From NCBI GenBank assembly GCA_000818945.1, contig KN805420.1, positions 82,033 to 146,032 of the forward strand: a DNA stretch of 64,000 nucleotides. The letters run 5' to 3'. Positions 10,502 to 20,920 of this stretch are shown in pieces. This DNA comes from Schizochytrium sp. CCTCC M209059. Its lineage: Eukaryota > Sar > Bigyra > Thraustochytrida > Thraustochytriidae. A program made the position numbers and the translations under genes. Positions within the stretch are counted from its first letter, which is position 1; every line of letters begins with the position of its first letter. The notes under the pieces were generated by a model. It was not told the origin of the DNA, did no database searches, and saw nothing but the letters and a program-made list of their open reading frames with translations.

Positions 10502-12004
10502 ATGTCGGCGCAACTGATTCGACTCGCTCGCCAGGCGCCCCTGCGCGGCGAAGACATCCGCCGCACCATGGAAAACCTTAGCGAGGCCATGGCGCTGCTC
10601 GCGCAGCGTCGCAGCGAGGCCGAACATCGCGCTCTTGTGGAGCTCAAACGGGCCCAGCGTACCTGCTGCAAGTGCGACGTGACCGCAGAGGACACTTATG
10701 CAGAACTCGTTGAGCTCTCCAACTGCGGCCACTGCATGTGCACCGACTGTTTTCGCGGGCACACGCTCGCAGCAGCACCGCGGCCTTGTTGCACCTTTCC
10801 CTTTTGCGAATGCGCCATTGCGGAGCAGGATGTGCGCGCAACGCTGCGCCCTGAGGAACTCGAGGCTTACACATCAGCCGGGCTTCGCAACATCGCCGAC
10901 CAAATTTGCCAGTGCCCGAAATGCCAGAGCGTAATTGCGTTGGATCGTGACAAACACGACGCTCGCAACGCGGGTCGTGTGCGTTGCGTGTGCCAAGAGA
11001 CATTTTGCGCCGACTGCCGCGCCTCACCGTTTCATGAAGGCATGACGTGCGAGGAGATGCGAAGCACGCACCCGTGTCGATTTTGCAAGACCCGGGTCAT
11101 CTGCGCACCGGCTGCAAGTCCGGGCGATCTTGTCGTCTGTGCGTCACAGGCATGCCAGCAAGAGTCTCGCGCGGTCTGCGGTAAAGTTCGGCAGGACTGT
11201 GGTCATCCTTGCGGCGGCCTCGCGGAAGAATCGTCTTGCCCCGCTGAGTGCTTTGCATGTTTGGGGCCAGAAAGGAGCTGCGGCATTTGCCTCTTTCCGC
11301 TCGAGGAGGGCGCTAGCATGGTGCTTTCGTGCGGCCACGCCATGCATGTCAACTGCGTTTGCGAGCGTTTTGAAGCCGAAAAATCTGCCGAGCGCGCTTC
11401 GCTTACGTTTTCGCGCTGTCCCGTGTGCAAGACTGACATGGCGCACCCCGAGGCTCTGGAAAGTGAGTTTCTCGCCGTCAACGAGCTGCGCTCCAGCATT
11501 CAGGGCGTGCTCGACGAGGCAAGAAGCCGGGCTAGCCCGGAGGAAGCGCTTTTGGAGGATGACGCGTACACCTTGTTTTACTGCGAGCGGTGCCGTCGTC
11601 CTTACTTTGGCGGCATGCGGCAATGTGAGGAAGCTGGTGGAGCAGCACATCACGATGCAGAAGACCACCAACACCACTACTGTGCCTCGTGTACATGTGC
11701 GCTGCAGCAAGTGCCCGTCTGCCCAGAGCACGGGCCAGACAGCATGCAATTCAAGTGTTCCTTTTGCTGTACGCCGGCAAGCTTCTTTTGCTGGGGCACA
11801 ACGCACTTTTGTGTTGACTGCCACGCCCGACAGATGGCAGGTGAAAGGCTCAATCGACTGTCGCTTTCTGAATTGCCTCAGTGTGGCGGCGCACAGATTT
11901 GCCCCTTGGGTCTTAACCATCCGCCCAACGGTACCCCTCCGTCGCAGAGCGCGCCAATTGTCCTTGGGTGCTCCATGTGCCAAGCTCGTCGTGCTCTTAT
12001 GTAA
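10502..12004 (+). CDS. E3 ubiquitin ligase: RBR-like zinc clusters plus MYCBP2-type RING-Cys-relay module
   Basis: 500 residues from the first in-frame ATG (10502); the frame is open upstream to about 10088 without an ATG. Residues 55-104 form a RING-like Cys cluster and 136-185 an IBR-like one (CQCPKC, CVCQETFCADC), as in RBR ligases. After CGHPCGG (233-239), residues 260-309 are a RING-H2 (C260, C263, C277, H279, H282, C285, C306, C309). Residues 358-494 match the tandem-cysteine domain of animal MYCBP2/Highwire: RRPYFGG, FFCWGTTHFC, CPLGLNHPPNG, LGCSMC. C375 and C430 align with the two relay cysteines of human MYCBP2 (C4520, C4572 as I recall them), so an ester- or thioester-forming E3 mechanism is inferred. 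Animal MYCBP2 has over 4,600 residues; this is a minimal catalytic version with an added RBR-like front end. Confidence 0.85.
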   Translation: MSAQLIRLARQAPLRGEDIRRTMENLSEAMALLAQRRSEAEHRALVELKRAQRTCCKCDVTAEDTYAELVELSNCGHCMCTDCFRGHTLAAAPRPCCTFPFCECAIAEQDVRATLRPEELEAYTSAGLRNIADQICQCPKCQSVIALDRDKHDARNAGRVRCVCQETFCADCRASPFHEGMTCEEMRSTHPCRFCKTRVICAPAASPGDLVVCASQACQQESRAVCGKVRQDCGHPCGGLAEESSCPAECFACLGPERSCGICLFPLEEGASMVLSCGHAMHVNCVCERFEAEKSAERASLTFSRCPVCKTDMAHPEALESEFLAVNELRSSIQGVLDEARSRASPEEALLEDDAYTLFYCERCRRPYFGGMRQCEEAGGAAHHDAEDHQHHYCASCTCALQQVPVCPEHGPDSMQFKCSFCCTPASFFCWGTTHFCVDCHARQMAGERLNRLSLSELPQCGGAQICPLGLNHPPNGTPPSQSAPIVLGCSMCQARRALM

Positions 12005-12363
12005 ATACATACACTCATCTTATCGCCCAGGCCTACCTCGCTCCACCTCATTTCTGTGTTTATATCAAGTATGCACCGAACTTCCTTAGTCCGGGCAATA
12101 AATTTTTCAAGAGCTAACATCAACCACGACTACCTACATTAACATTTGCAACTCATTTCTGTAGCCTACGGTGTGAAAGGAAGGAATGGGGACAGCCTTG
12201 AAAGTTTCTGTGTGAGGGATTCGCACCAGGCGCGCAGGCAGAAATGGAGAGAAATGTAAGGAAGCCGGCTCAATTCGTGCGAGTAAAGAAAAGATGAAGC
12301 CTTTGAACCGTCCCCTTGCCGTCTTTGTTCTTATAAAAACGGCCCGTGATATTTTGCTCCTCT
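12005..12363. other. Convergent 3' region of the E3 and CS-domain genes
   Basis: About 360 bases between two facing stop codons. AATAAA-like sequence occurs at 12097-12102 on the plus strand, a plausible poly(A) signal for the E3 gene. Nothing else seen. Confidence 0.4.
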
Positions 12364-12966
12364 TCATTTCTTGACCAGCTGGTACCACGACACCTCTGTA
12401 ACTTTGCGAATCGTGACCACTACAGAGTCCGATTTGCATTTATGCGAGGCGTTGCTAATTTCGCTGTGAAGCACAGGAAGGCAGAGCTCGTAGTCCTTGC
12501 CGTTCATGTCTTTGAGCTGAAGCGTAAGCGAGGTCTCCGTCCATTCCAGCTCGACGTTGTCGTCGGTCGGCTCTTGACTCGGTAGCAAGTCCTCCGTCGG
12601 AACGTAAATTTTTACAGTCTTCTTTCCGTCGGCCCAGCTGTAGCGCTTGACAACGTTTTTGATCTTCTTTCGGGGAAGGTCGGCATCTTCGGCTTCGGAA
12701 GGGTCGATACGCGGTGGTTCTCCACCATAGTTTTTAACTGTTTCACGCGAAGACGCGTGCGCATAATAGTATGCATTCTTGCCTTTGCGCCTGATATTCT
12801 CTTGGAGCGCGTTTTGAGCCTCGCCGCTGTCGACCGCGGCGGTCTCCCCTGCTTCGCTAATTTGATTGTTGTCGTCGGTTTGCGAGCTATCTTTGCAGTC
12901 CTCCGCGCTGCCCAGATCTAGCCCGGACATCCCGGACTCCACGGACTCGCCCTTGACGTCTGCCAT
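12364..12966 (-). CDS. CS (p23/SGT1-like) domain protein
   Basis: 200 residues. Residues 1-55 are acidic and disordered. A conserved-looking KGKNAYYYAHAS segment (61-72) precedes a CS domain (about 106-196): VKRYSWADGKKTVKIYVP, LTLQLKDMNGKDYELCLPVL, SVVVTIRKVTEVSWYQL. The last part and the spacing most resemble the CS domain of calcyclin-binding protein/SIP and SGT1 relatives, which act as Hsp90 co-chaperones or ubiquitin-ligase adaptors. No TPR, SGS or CHORD domain is present, so it is not SGT1 itself. Function is inferred from the fold. Confidence 0.8.
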   Translation of the reverse strand: MADVKGESVESGMSGLDLGSAEDCKDSSQTDDNNQISEAGETAAVDSGEAQNALQENIRRKGKNAYYYAHASSRETVKNYGGEPPRIDPSEAEDADLPRKKIKNVVKRYSWADGKKTVKIYVPTEDLLPSQEPTDDNVELEWTETSLTLQLKDMNGKDYELCLPVLHSEISNASHKCKSDSVVVTIRKVTEVSWYQLVKK

Positions 12967-13980
12967 TGTAAGCCCGCGGCCTGCTTGCGTCGTTTGCTAA
13001 CCCGCCACCGTCACACCTCTCGCGATCGTAGCCAAGGAGGCGTCGCACCGCAAAAAGAGTCTGCTTTTCGAGAAACTTGACTAAAACTTTATACCATTAA
13101 TGGTCGCAATTACTTCCGAAAGACGAGTACACGAAAGAGCTCCGCAGACAACTAGGAGAGCAACCGAGCTAGCGGGTGGGATCTTCGTCTAGCCGACAAG
13201 CTTATCGAATTGCGAGTGTCAGATTGTTTTGTCCACGCTGCGTAGTGCAGATGATTTAATTTGTCTTTCCATTCTCTCTCAACTTGAAGGAGAGGTCTCT
13301 CAAAACTTCGCTAAATGTCAATGTCACACCCACCGTCGGCAAACGGTGAAAGGAGACTGACATTAACTATGTCCACCACGTACCTTGAGCACCTAATTTG
13401 AAGGAACACAACGATCGTGACTACACGTAGCGCCAATAGATGTTCGTTGTTATTTGTTGAACTTGCATATCACACTGTCAATCTTCGATTGGAGAGAAGA
13501 AGAAAATAAAAGAAGAATGGCATCGTTTTCATGAGCGAGTCAGCCAGCTTCAGCCGAGTCATTCGCCTCGACTTTCACCACGCTAGACCCTCGTCGCCGC
13601 AATACTAGCTGCAGCTCGTCGTTACTTCTGCATTGGTCGGCGGCATTTCAGAACAAGTGAAAACAAAGTTTGTTTTCGAAACGATTTTCCTTCGTGTGTA
13701 CATATATATATATACAGAACCAAACACGCGCGCCGAGCCTGGCCGGCCGCGAAAAACTGAGCCGCTAGCAGCAACAGGTCGCAGGCCGCCGCAGCGTGCA
13801 GGGCGCTCGAAACAAGATAGCTTTCCAGAGCTCTTCAGCAAGGCTGAGCGAGGGCTGCCAGGGCAACCGGCCGGCAATTCGTTGGCCGAAGCATTCGAGG
13901 CAACAGCTTCGCAGGCGCTCTTCCGCTTTGAACATCTCGGAGGAGACGCCTCGACGAGACGCGGCAAACTTGCTGCGAAG
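12967..13980. promoter_or_regulatory. Divergent region between CS-domain and thioredoxin genes
   Basis: About 1.0 kb. A TATATATATATA run at 13702-13714 lies about 270 bases upstream of the thioredoxin ATG and is a plausible core promoter. The reading frame of the next gene is open back to 13633 but reads as leader sequence, since a clean signal peptide starts at 13981. Confidence 0.45.
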
Positions 13981-14748
13981 ATGCAGAGGTCTACTTTTCA
14001 CAACAAAACCCTTCTGGCAAGATCAGTGCTTGCCTTGGCGCTTTTCATGATTCTACAAATGGGAGATCTTCTCGTGGCTGTAGAAGCGCGGAAAAGCGCC
14101 AAGTCCGCAGGTCCAAAGCCTGTGGCCACGGGCGAGAGCGCCGTCGAAACGATCACTCATCGCGAATTCGAGACGAAAGTAGTTCAACCTGATGAGCCAT
14201 GGCTACTCGAGTTCTATGCGCCTTGGTGCGGACACTGCAAAAGGCTGGAACCTATTTTCGAGTCCACCGCCACTGCCCTCAAAGGAGATGTTCGCGTGGG
14301 AAAAGTGGACGGGCCTGACAATCTTGCTCTCATGCTCCGATTTGGTGTGTCCGGATTCCCGTCGATCTTTGCCATCCGTGACAAGAAAACGTATGTCTTT
14401 AACGGCCACCGCACCCAGGTCATGCTGGAGCGCTTTGCTTTGAATCCGGCTGAACATGGCGAAGCAATGTCGACGCTTGTTGATCCGCTCGGCCCTGTAG
14501 GTCGCGCTAAAGGCGCTGTAGCTGGCGTCGGCATGCGCGTGATGGATGCGCATGACTACGTCCAGCGCGAATTCAAGTTATCCAATTCGCTTGCTTGGTT
14601 TGTGGTCTTTTTTCTATGCTTTTTGGCCGTCATCGTAGCGACAATGATGGCCTCTGGCATCTTCTTCTTCCTCGGCGAGGGTAACAAGTCTGGTCTCCAC
14701 TCTGATCCCGCTGCACAGGCGCAACCCCAGCGGCCTCACCAGGACTAG
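13981..14748 (+). CDS. Membrane-anchored protein disulfide isomerase-like thioredoxin (TMX type)
   Basis: 255 residues from the ATG at 13981, chosen because a clean signal peptide begins there (hydrophobic about 11-34). A thioredoxin domain follows (about 53-160) with FYAPWCGHCKRLEP: active site CGHC at 83-86, as in PDIs, and the cis-proline in GFPSIF (124-129). A transmembrane helix spans about 203-230, followed by a short Pro/Gln-rich tail that would face the cytosol. The layout signal peptide - thioredoxin - TM - short tail matches TMX-type ER oxidoreductases that form or isomerise disulfides in secretory proteins. No KDEL-type signal, as expected for a membrane form. Confidence 0.88.
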   Translation: MQRSTFHNKTLLARSVLALALFMILQMGDLLVAVEARKSAKSAGPKPVATGESAVETITHREFETKVVQPDEPWLLEFYAPWCGHCKRLEPIFESTATALKGDVRVGKVDGPDNLALMLRFGVSGFPSIFAIRDKKTYVFNGHRTQVMLERFALNPAEHGEAMSTLVDPLGPVGRAKGAVAGVGMRVMDAHDYVQREFKLSNSLAWFVVFFLCFLAVIVATMMASGIFFFLGEGNKSGLHSDPAAQAQPQRPHQD

Positions 14749-15040
14749 CAAAGATAGTAAAGAAGGAATCGATCGAAAAAGCAAACGCCCACCTTGTTCT
14801 TGAAGAAGATGGAAAAAACGAAAGAAAGAGGCTCGATGTCTTTCAATCCAGAAGAAATAGTGCCCGCCAAAGGCGAACACGCGTAAGTCCATGCGCACGT
14901 AAATGGGGAGCAAGTGGCTCAAGTTTCGCAATGAACTAAGCGTGAAACATGTTTGAAAAATTTCTGTTTTATTTTCTTTCTTTTCTTGCATGAGGGGAAG
15001 AACATGGAAAAGGAAATGTACAAAGGTCAACTCTGAGGTG

Positions 15041-16450
15041 CTAGCACATGAGCACACTTTCATGACGCCTCCAGCGCTTTGGGTTTTTCTTGCTCGCTCT
15101 CACTTGCTCTTGAAACGCCCGCACCCGCTCCTTGAAGATCGCAACAAGCTTGGGAAACTCAGGCCCAAGCTTGCCAACAAAGGACTCAAACTTACTCTTT
15201 GCATGCTCGTACACACCGTTCATGTTATGGGTGAGTCGCTTTATCTTCTCCAGAGCCCAGGCGTGCTCGCCCACAAGATCGCGGGGAGAAATTTTGGCCT
15301 CTCCTTGATCCTTGCACTTTTCGTAGATCATCGTGTCGATAGACCAACCGAATCGCAGCGCCAAGAGCACAAGAAACTCGTCGAGGTGCTCTGTAGTCGT
15401 GTAGAGCGCGTACGAGTCTGTCAGCTGTTGCATGGCAACGGAGGGATCTTGCGAAGAAGGTCGCGTGATCGAGGAGCACGACTCGTCGCATTTCAATTCC
15501 GTATGCGACTCCCTTTCTACTCGCGTGAGGAAATGACTCAGGGTGGCGTTGTGGCGCACCGCGTCGTCGTGACACACAAACGTCATTCCTCGCAGCAAAG
15601 GTGGCTTATCGCCAACTGCTTCCGAGTAGTCACATGCCCTTAGCGGGTACTCCGTAAAGTACTTGCGATTGAACATCCAAGTCGATTTGCTCACATAGTG
15701 GCTCACGGGCTCGCGGAAAAGAGTGACGAGAGCGGTCCCGGGAAAAATTCTGTCGATGGCACCCGTGTTTTGGCTGTGCTGGAAAAAGATCTCCTTGTGG
15801 TAGTCGCGTTTGCACGAATTGAGTTTGTCGCACTCGTTCAAATTGTAATGTACAGAAGCATTTTTAAGCGCCAAGGCAACGCTTGTGCCACCCACTTTGT
15901 GCAGTTTAAGAAAGTACAGACTCGGTGGTTTCTCGGTTTGCTTGAAGATGGAAAATTCCGGGTCATTGACACCAAAGAGTGCCTTGAGGCTGGCCTCGCG
16001 GAGGCGACCCTCTTCTTCGTTGGTGAAGAGGGGAGGAGGTTCGAAAATTGCATCAGTCCCCTGGCCTTCGTCCTCGAGAAGCCCATCGAAGTTATTTAAG
16101 AGGCCCTCTTCATCGATTTCCTCCTGCTCGAGCGACATGGCCTCCAACTCGTCGTCTGTGACGAATAAGTTAAAGGGATCATCCTTGAGTCGCAGCCTCA
16201 GTTGGTCTGCTCTATCGGGTTGAGGCCCGCCTTGCTCGACGTCGACCTCTGCGTTGAATTCAATTTCGATGCTCCTGAGGCGCTCATTCGACACTGATTC
16301 TCCGCTCAGGCTGTTGTACAGGATGCAGATACCAAGCATGATGGTGACGAATATGTGCATACTCCATTTCATGCTCGCCATCGCGAGCAAGCTGCCATTT
16401 CCGCCGCGTGTTTGGCGCTGCCTGGACGTGGGACGCTTGCCGCCCTCCAT
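15041..16450 (-). CDS. Type II membrane sulfotransferase, galactose-3-O-sulfotransferase-like
   Basis: 469 residues from the ATG at 16448-16450 (the frame is open a few codons upstream with GTG only). A basic cytosolic tail and one transmembrane segment (about 31-47) make it a type II Golgi protein. Then an acidic stem, and the catalytic domain with the 5'-phosphosulfate loop FLKLHKVGGTSVALAL (180-195) and the 3'-phosphate motif TLFREPVSHYVS (243-254), as in PAPS-dependent Gal-3-O-sulfotransferases (resembling PF06990). It would transfer sulfate from PAPS to a glycan. Thraustochytrid walls are reported to be sulfated galactans, so a wall role is a reasonable inference. The exact acceptor is unknown. 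Confidence 0.82.
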   Translation of the reverse strand: MEGGKRPTSRQRQTRGGNGSLLAMASMKWSMHIFVTIMLGICILYNSLSGESVSNERLRSIEIEFNAEVDVEQGGPQPDRADQLRLRLKDDPFNLFVTDDELEAMSLEQEEIDEEGLLNNFDGLLEDEGQGTDAIFEPPPLFTNEEEGRLREASLKALFGVNDPEFSIFKQTEKPPSLYFLKLHKVGGTSVALALKNASVHYNLNECDKLNSCKRDYHKEIFFQHSQNTGAIDRIFPGTALVTLFREPVSHYVSKSTWMFNRKYFTEYPLRACDYSEAVGDKPPLLRGMTFVCHDDAVRHNATLSHFLTRVERESHTELKCDESCSSITRPSSQDPSVAMQQLTDSYALYTTTEHLDEFLVLLALRFGWSIDTMIYEKCKDQGEAKISPRDLVGEHAWALEKIKRLTHNMNGVYEHAKSKFESFVGKLGPEFPKLVAIFKERVRAFQEQVRASKKNPKRWRRHESVLMC

Positions 16451-18988
16451 TCTGAGCACGTGAAGAGAAGGTAAACAAACGGTTTGGATGCCGGCAGGCG
16501 GGCCCTCTTTCGCCCACGCGCTACCGAAGACCGAATGTCTGGAAGAATGAACAACTAGACGTCTGCGAAGCAGTCCAGTCTTTTCTGCAGTGCCAGTGCC
16601 AGTGCCAATGGCAATGGCGATGCCAATGCCTCAAGACGTCTGTCGATGCACCCTGCTGCACGCGCTGCGCCACAAGATCGACGCCGGTTGCGGAGCCGCG
16701 GCGCCGCAGAGAGAGAAGAAGGCCCGCTCGTCCTCGCCAGCAGCAGGCCGCGCGAGGCTGGCGACCTCTCTCTGCAGAACTGCGTGCTCGCTCGCGTCGC
16801 TGCCGGCGTTCTTTGTCTGCTTTTGCTTTTGCTTTGTGTCGCTGCGTTCTGCCCTTTGTGTTAATTCGCCTCGCTCTCCCAGTTGCAGGTCGGTGCTGCT
16901 TTTTGAGGCAGCGCGTTCGACAACGCAAGGAGAGAAGGAAGAGAAGCGCTGGTCGCCGCCCCGCCTCCACATCCATCAGCCAGGAGAGGAGAGCGGCCAA
17001 CTCACTCGCAGTCAAGTTGTGCGTCAACCAGGGCAAGCAAGTCCGCCCGCTGCCGCTGCTGTCAATCGAGTCGATCGATGGATTCGGCCTGCTCCACGAA
17101 TTACTTTCCTCTGGCGGCTGGACCGAGCGCAGGAAGTAAGTAAGTCCAATCGATTCTTGTAAATCCCAATAGGCCTAGGCCTAGTGGTACTACTTGACGA
17201 CGAGGCGAGAGCACGACTTCTGGTCCTCCCTCGTCCATTCCGAGTCGGCCTGGATAAGCAAGCAGACCAAGCAAGAAGCGACTTTGACAGACACCAAGGT
17301 CCACTTCTCTTGGGGGAGTCCACTCTGCCGGAACCACTTCTGCGCCAGCGTCCGCGGCAGTAGCCGCTGACTGCGAGGGAGCGTTGAAATGGCGGTCACG
17401 GTACCAGCTGCGACAACTTGAGGTCACGGTGTCTTCGTGCCTTGCAGTCAGTCATCTATCCAATCAATCGATGACTGTGGCAAACGCGGCCATTTTTTGG
17501 GGCTCCGTGCGCGGACTTGCTCTCGCTGTCAAGTCGCAGGTAGTCACTTCACTGTCAATCGGCACGGGCGGCAACTGCAGTGCGATCTTCTTCCAGCAGC
17601 CTGAGGTCGTTGTGATCGATCGAAGGAAGCGGTTGGCCTCCCCTCTCCGATGGACGCACCTGGTCTGAACAGGGAGAAGAAAGGCGCGTTGTCGGCGGCT
17701 GAGAGCTGCTGCAATTGCAGCCGCGGGCAGCTGTCGAACGCTGGACTATTCTGGGCCAGGTTGACTCTTGGGCTGGGCTGCCCCGCGCAGTAGCTCGCCT
17801 GCTCGGGCTAAAGGGGAAGAAGTGAAGGAAGACCTGTTCGGCTGAGGCCCTCGTCTGCCGAGGTCACGCGAGGCGAGGTGATGGCCATGACTGGCTGGTC
17901 ACGGCAGACTGATCGCTCGCGCGTAGTAAAAGAAACACATGGACAGTGAGTCGTCCGTCCTCATTCCAGGTGCAGCGGCACTGCGGCAGCGGCGAGGAAA
18001 TGATCGTCGACAGCAGCAGCTGCAGCTGCAGGCGATCGATTGTGGCTAAAGCTGTGGCTGTGGTGAGTAGACCGTGGATTGATGATCAAGGCCGAAGCCG
18101 TTGCCGACGACGTGGCCAGCAATCGTGGCCGCCGAGAATGATTATAACTTTGTAAAACGGGCATACCTTCGATCGACTGAATTCGATAGTATCCGATTCA
18201 TGGGAGCAATCAAAGAAGGCGATTAACTGCAAGGATTGACCGATTCCAAGACTACCGCCATGCTATAATCATGCAAAGGAGTCACAGCATCTGCCATTGT
18301 GCATCTTGCCAGCTTGCCTTGAAGTTGTCTCTTATCCATGGCCTAGGCTTGGTGGATTCACCAAAATACTCTCGGCCCTTTTCCTTCACGGCTGGCAGTG
18401 ACTGGCTCTCTTTGGGGGGAAATGGGCTCTGGATCGCGGGATGGGGAGCGCGTTGGTCAGGCCAGTGGAATTTTCACTTTGCACGCTGAGGCTAAGTTCG
18501 CCCTTGAGCTGGCTATTGCTTTGCGCAGTAGCTGCCTCTTCGATGATTCCCCGATAAAGGCGATGCAACGTCTCTGCCGGCAGAGTCAACTGCGCAGCTG
18601 GCTTCAACTGCAGACAAAACGAAGAAGATTGCACTGTTTCAGAGTTCCATCAAGTAGCGGAGCAACTCAAAGGAACAAAAGCCAATCCACGTTAGGGGGC
18701 AAGTGCACACTTTTGAGAACGTGAACTTGGGGTCCATGCCATGTGAGTGAGAACAAACATAAGGGACGCAAGAAATGGACGCAGGAACTGGACTCGCCAT
18801 TGTCCAGCCACAAGGACCCCAAGCACTATGATCTCGCGAGGCTGGACGGATGAAGGCCACGCGCTTTGCGGCGCGCACCAGGCAGGCAGCCAGGCAGGCA
18901 AACAGGCAGGAGCGACCGGCAAAGCGAGAAAGCGAGAAAGCGAGCCGCACGGAGCGCGACCAACTTCCAGCCGAGGCTAGGCTGTAAC
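16451..18988. other. Long divergent spacer, no supported gene
   Basis: About 2.5 kb. Includes short tandem GCCAGT/GCCAAT-type repeats near 16590-16630, an AGGCCTAGGCCT palindrome at 17171-17183 and a single CCTAGG near 18340. Several open frames (for example 16590-17162 plus, 17470-17668 plus) show GC-rich or low-complexity translations with no family resemblance. I see no tRNA or other RNA gene. A small or intron-containing gene cannot be excluded. Confidence 0.45.
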
Positions 18989-20920
18989 ATGAAGCCTTGT
19001 CCAACAACAACAATAACAGGAACAACAAGATCAACACGCGACAAACGGGTCCAGCGCTCACGACGACCCCGTCGGTCTCGCACTGGCAGTGAGGAGACCT
19101 CCAAGGCGAAGCCGCAGCGAGGCGCCGGAAGACTTTCTGACGCGCGACGTGCCAAGCTCGAGGGTATTCTTGAACGCGAACAGAACAAACCACGGGTTTG
19201 CGCACACGACCCGTCTCTCAACTATGTTTTGGTCGATGACTCGTTACGTGAAATTCGGCAGCGTAAGACAGAGGATGTAAGGGTGCGAGAATTCACAGAG
19301 GAGCGTGAGCACGAGCCTTCAGCAGAATCAAACATAGCCATGGACGCTCAAGATATCACCCTTGAGGCGAATTCTACATGTTGTCCAATTCAGGTTTTGC
19401 AGAAGACCGCCTTTTTCAACGGAAGTCGGTTGCTCGTCGAGTCCCAGTTTCATGACTCGGTAGATCGCATCGAGCACAACGAGCCCATGGCGCTTGAACT
19501 TTGGCTCCTCCCTGTGCTGGATCAAGACGCTGACCGACATTTGCGCACCGCGCGGGTCGACCTTGGCTTTCGCAATGCGCTCCTGGCCGTCTCCGCGGAG
19601 CAGTCCACGTGGCGTTATGTCTTTTGTAAAGGTCTTGCGGTGAACAACGAGCAAGCCGTTCTCCCTGGGACGCTCGAGCGTCGAGCGAGCTTGCGCGGGA
19701 CTTGTCCAGTTGTCGGCCAGCGGCGCAACTGCACACCCACATTGATGCTCGACAGCGCAACAGGCAGGTTACAGGTGCACCTTGCTCTTGCATCGTGGAC
19801 AGAAGAGCGCTCTCCAGAAGGTTTGCTCGATTTTAGCACGCAAACGGCGACAGAAAGCTTTAGATCGACTGCACAGCTGCGCCATGGTCGTTGGTCCCAT
19901 GTCGCCTTGATGCTCACAGGCTCTCACGCCCTTCTTTACATCAATGGTCAGCTAGACGCGAGTTACTCTGCGCGCGATACCCAGCGCATTGCTTTCAATA
20001 ATTACCCTCTCTTCGTCGGCAGTTCGCCACGAGCGACGAAGGAAGGCTCTGTCGCTGGCGAGCATGGCTTTGTGGGCTTCTTGCATGGCGTAGCCATGCA
20101 CACGGCCGTACGCGACCCGGCTACCTTTGTCAATCCCGACATCAGTCGAGACGCGCCGCCGTATCCGCGACCGGAGAACGAATGGGGCTCAATTCTCTCC
20201 TCGTCCATCATGACATCCAATACGTCGATCCCTGGACTAGGTCCAGACATCCAAGGCCAACTTCGGCAAGCAAGAGCACGTCAGAGCCTGCAACGGTCCT
20301 GGCTTGACCAGCAGATACGCGAAAAGGCTGCCCAGCGCAGAAGCGAAGAAAAAAGAAATGAGGAGCTCGCTCACGAAGTCTTGATTCAAGCTCAAGCGTG
20401 GAAAGAAGAACAGCAGGCCCGCCGAGCGCAGAACTCGCGTTACATTGACAACATATCCCGTGAAATGCGCACTCACATGCTTGAAGCGATGGAGCAACGG
20501 CGTCTAACGGCCCTTCAGGAAAAACAGGCGGACGCCAATCTCGTTGGGGCCTTTGAAGATCCTTCGCGTATCGAGACGGCGCGTCGGCAGCGAGTAAACA
20601 ACGAGTATGCTCAAGAACTTCGCCGCGAAGCAGATGCGCGTCGAGAAGCTCGCCAACAAGCGCGCGATGCCGAGCTTCAGGCAGAAAAGCTTCGCATTCA
20701 GACTCAAGTGGAATCTTACCGTGTCGAGCAAGTGCAAAATCACAGAAAAGAACTTCAAAAACAAGAGCGCCTACGACACGAACTTGCCGACCAGATTCTA
20801 GACAAAGCGTGCGCGTCCCAATATTCCGCTGTAGGGAATGATAAGTTCATGTCTGCCGAGGAAAGAGCACTCAATGCGCGCGTGCTTGCGATGCTGGCAA
20901 GTGTGCCCAAGTGTCAGTGA
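18989..20920 (+). CDS. LamG-like domain plus long coiled-coil protein
   Basis: 643 residues from the ATG at 18989; the frame is open upstream to 18866 but only from a TTG. A basic N-terminus (about 1-50) leads to a jelly-roll LamG/concanavalin-like domain (about 110-380). It carries the signature RHGRWSHVALML, LLYINGQLDASY and NNYPLFVGSSP typical of LamG/pentraxin-type folds. Residues about 400-610 are a near-continuous Arg/Gln/Glu-rich coiled coil (EKAAQRRSEEKRNEE, QELRREADARREARQQ) similar in style to trichohyalin/plectin-homology proteins of cilia and basal bodies. No signal peptide or TM is seen, so the LamG domain is probably cytosolic, which is unusual outside ciliary and intracellular scaffold proteins. 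Terminates with TGA. Confidence 0.72.
   Translation: MKPCPTTTITGTTRSTRDKRVQRSRRPRRSRTGSEETSKAKPQRGAGRLSDARRAKLEGILEREQNKPRVCAHDPSLNYVLVDDSLREIRQRKTEDVRVREFTEEREHEPSAESNIAMDAQDITLEANSTCCPIQVLQKTAFFNGSRLLVESQFHDSVDRIEHNEPMALELWLLPVLDQDADRHLRTARVDLGFRNALLAVSAEQSTWRYVFCKGLAVNNEQAVLPGTLERRASLRGTCPVVGQRRNCTPTLMLDSATGRLQVHLALASWTEERSPEGLLDFSTQTATESFRSTAQLRHGRWSHVALMLTGSHALLYINGQLDASYSARDTQRIAFNNYPLFVGSSPRATKEGSVAGEHGFVGFLHGVAMHTAVRDPATFVNPDISRDAPPYPRPENEWGSILSSSIMTSNTSIPGLGPDIQGQLRQARARQSLQRSWLDQQIREKAAQRRSEEKRNEELAHEVLIQAQAWKEEQQARRAQNSRYIDNISREMRTHMLEAMEQRRLTALQEKQADANLVGAFEDPSRIETARRQRVNNEYAQELRREADARREARQQARDAELQAEKLRIQTQVESYRVEQVQNHRKELQKQERLRHELADQILDKACASQYSAVGNDKFMSAEERALNARVLAMLASVPKCQ

Noticed and set aside
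17470..17668. 65-codon frame MTVANAAIFWGS...
   Set aside because: Short, no match recognised; could be a small mitochondrial protein but cannot be supported.
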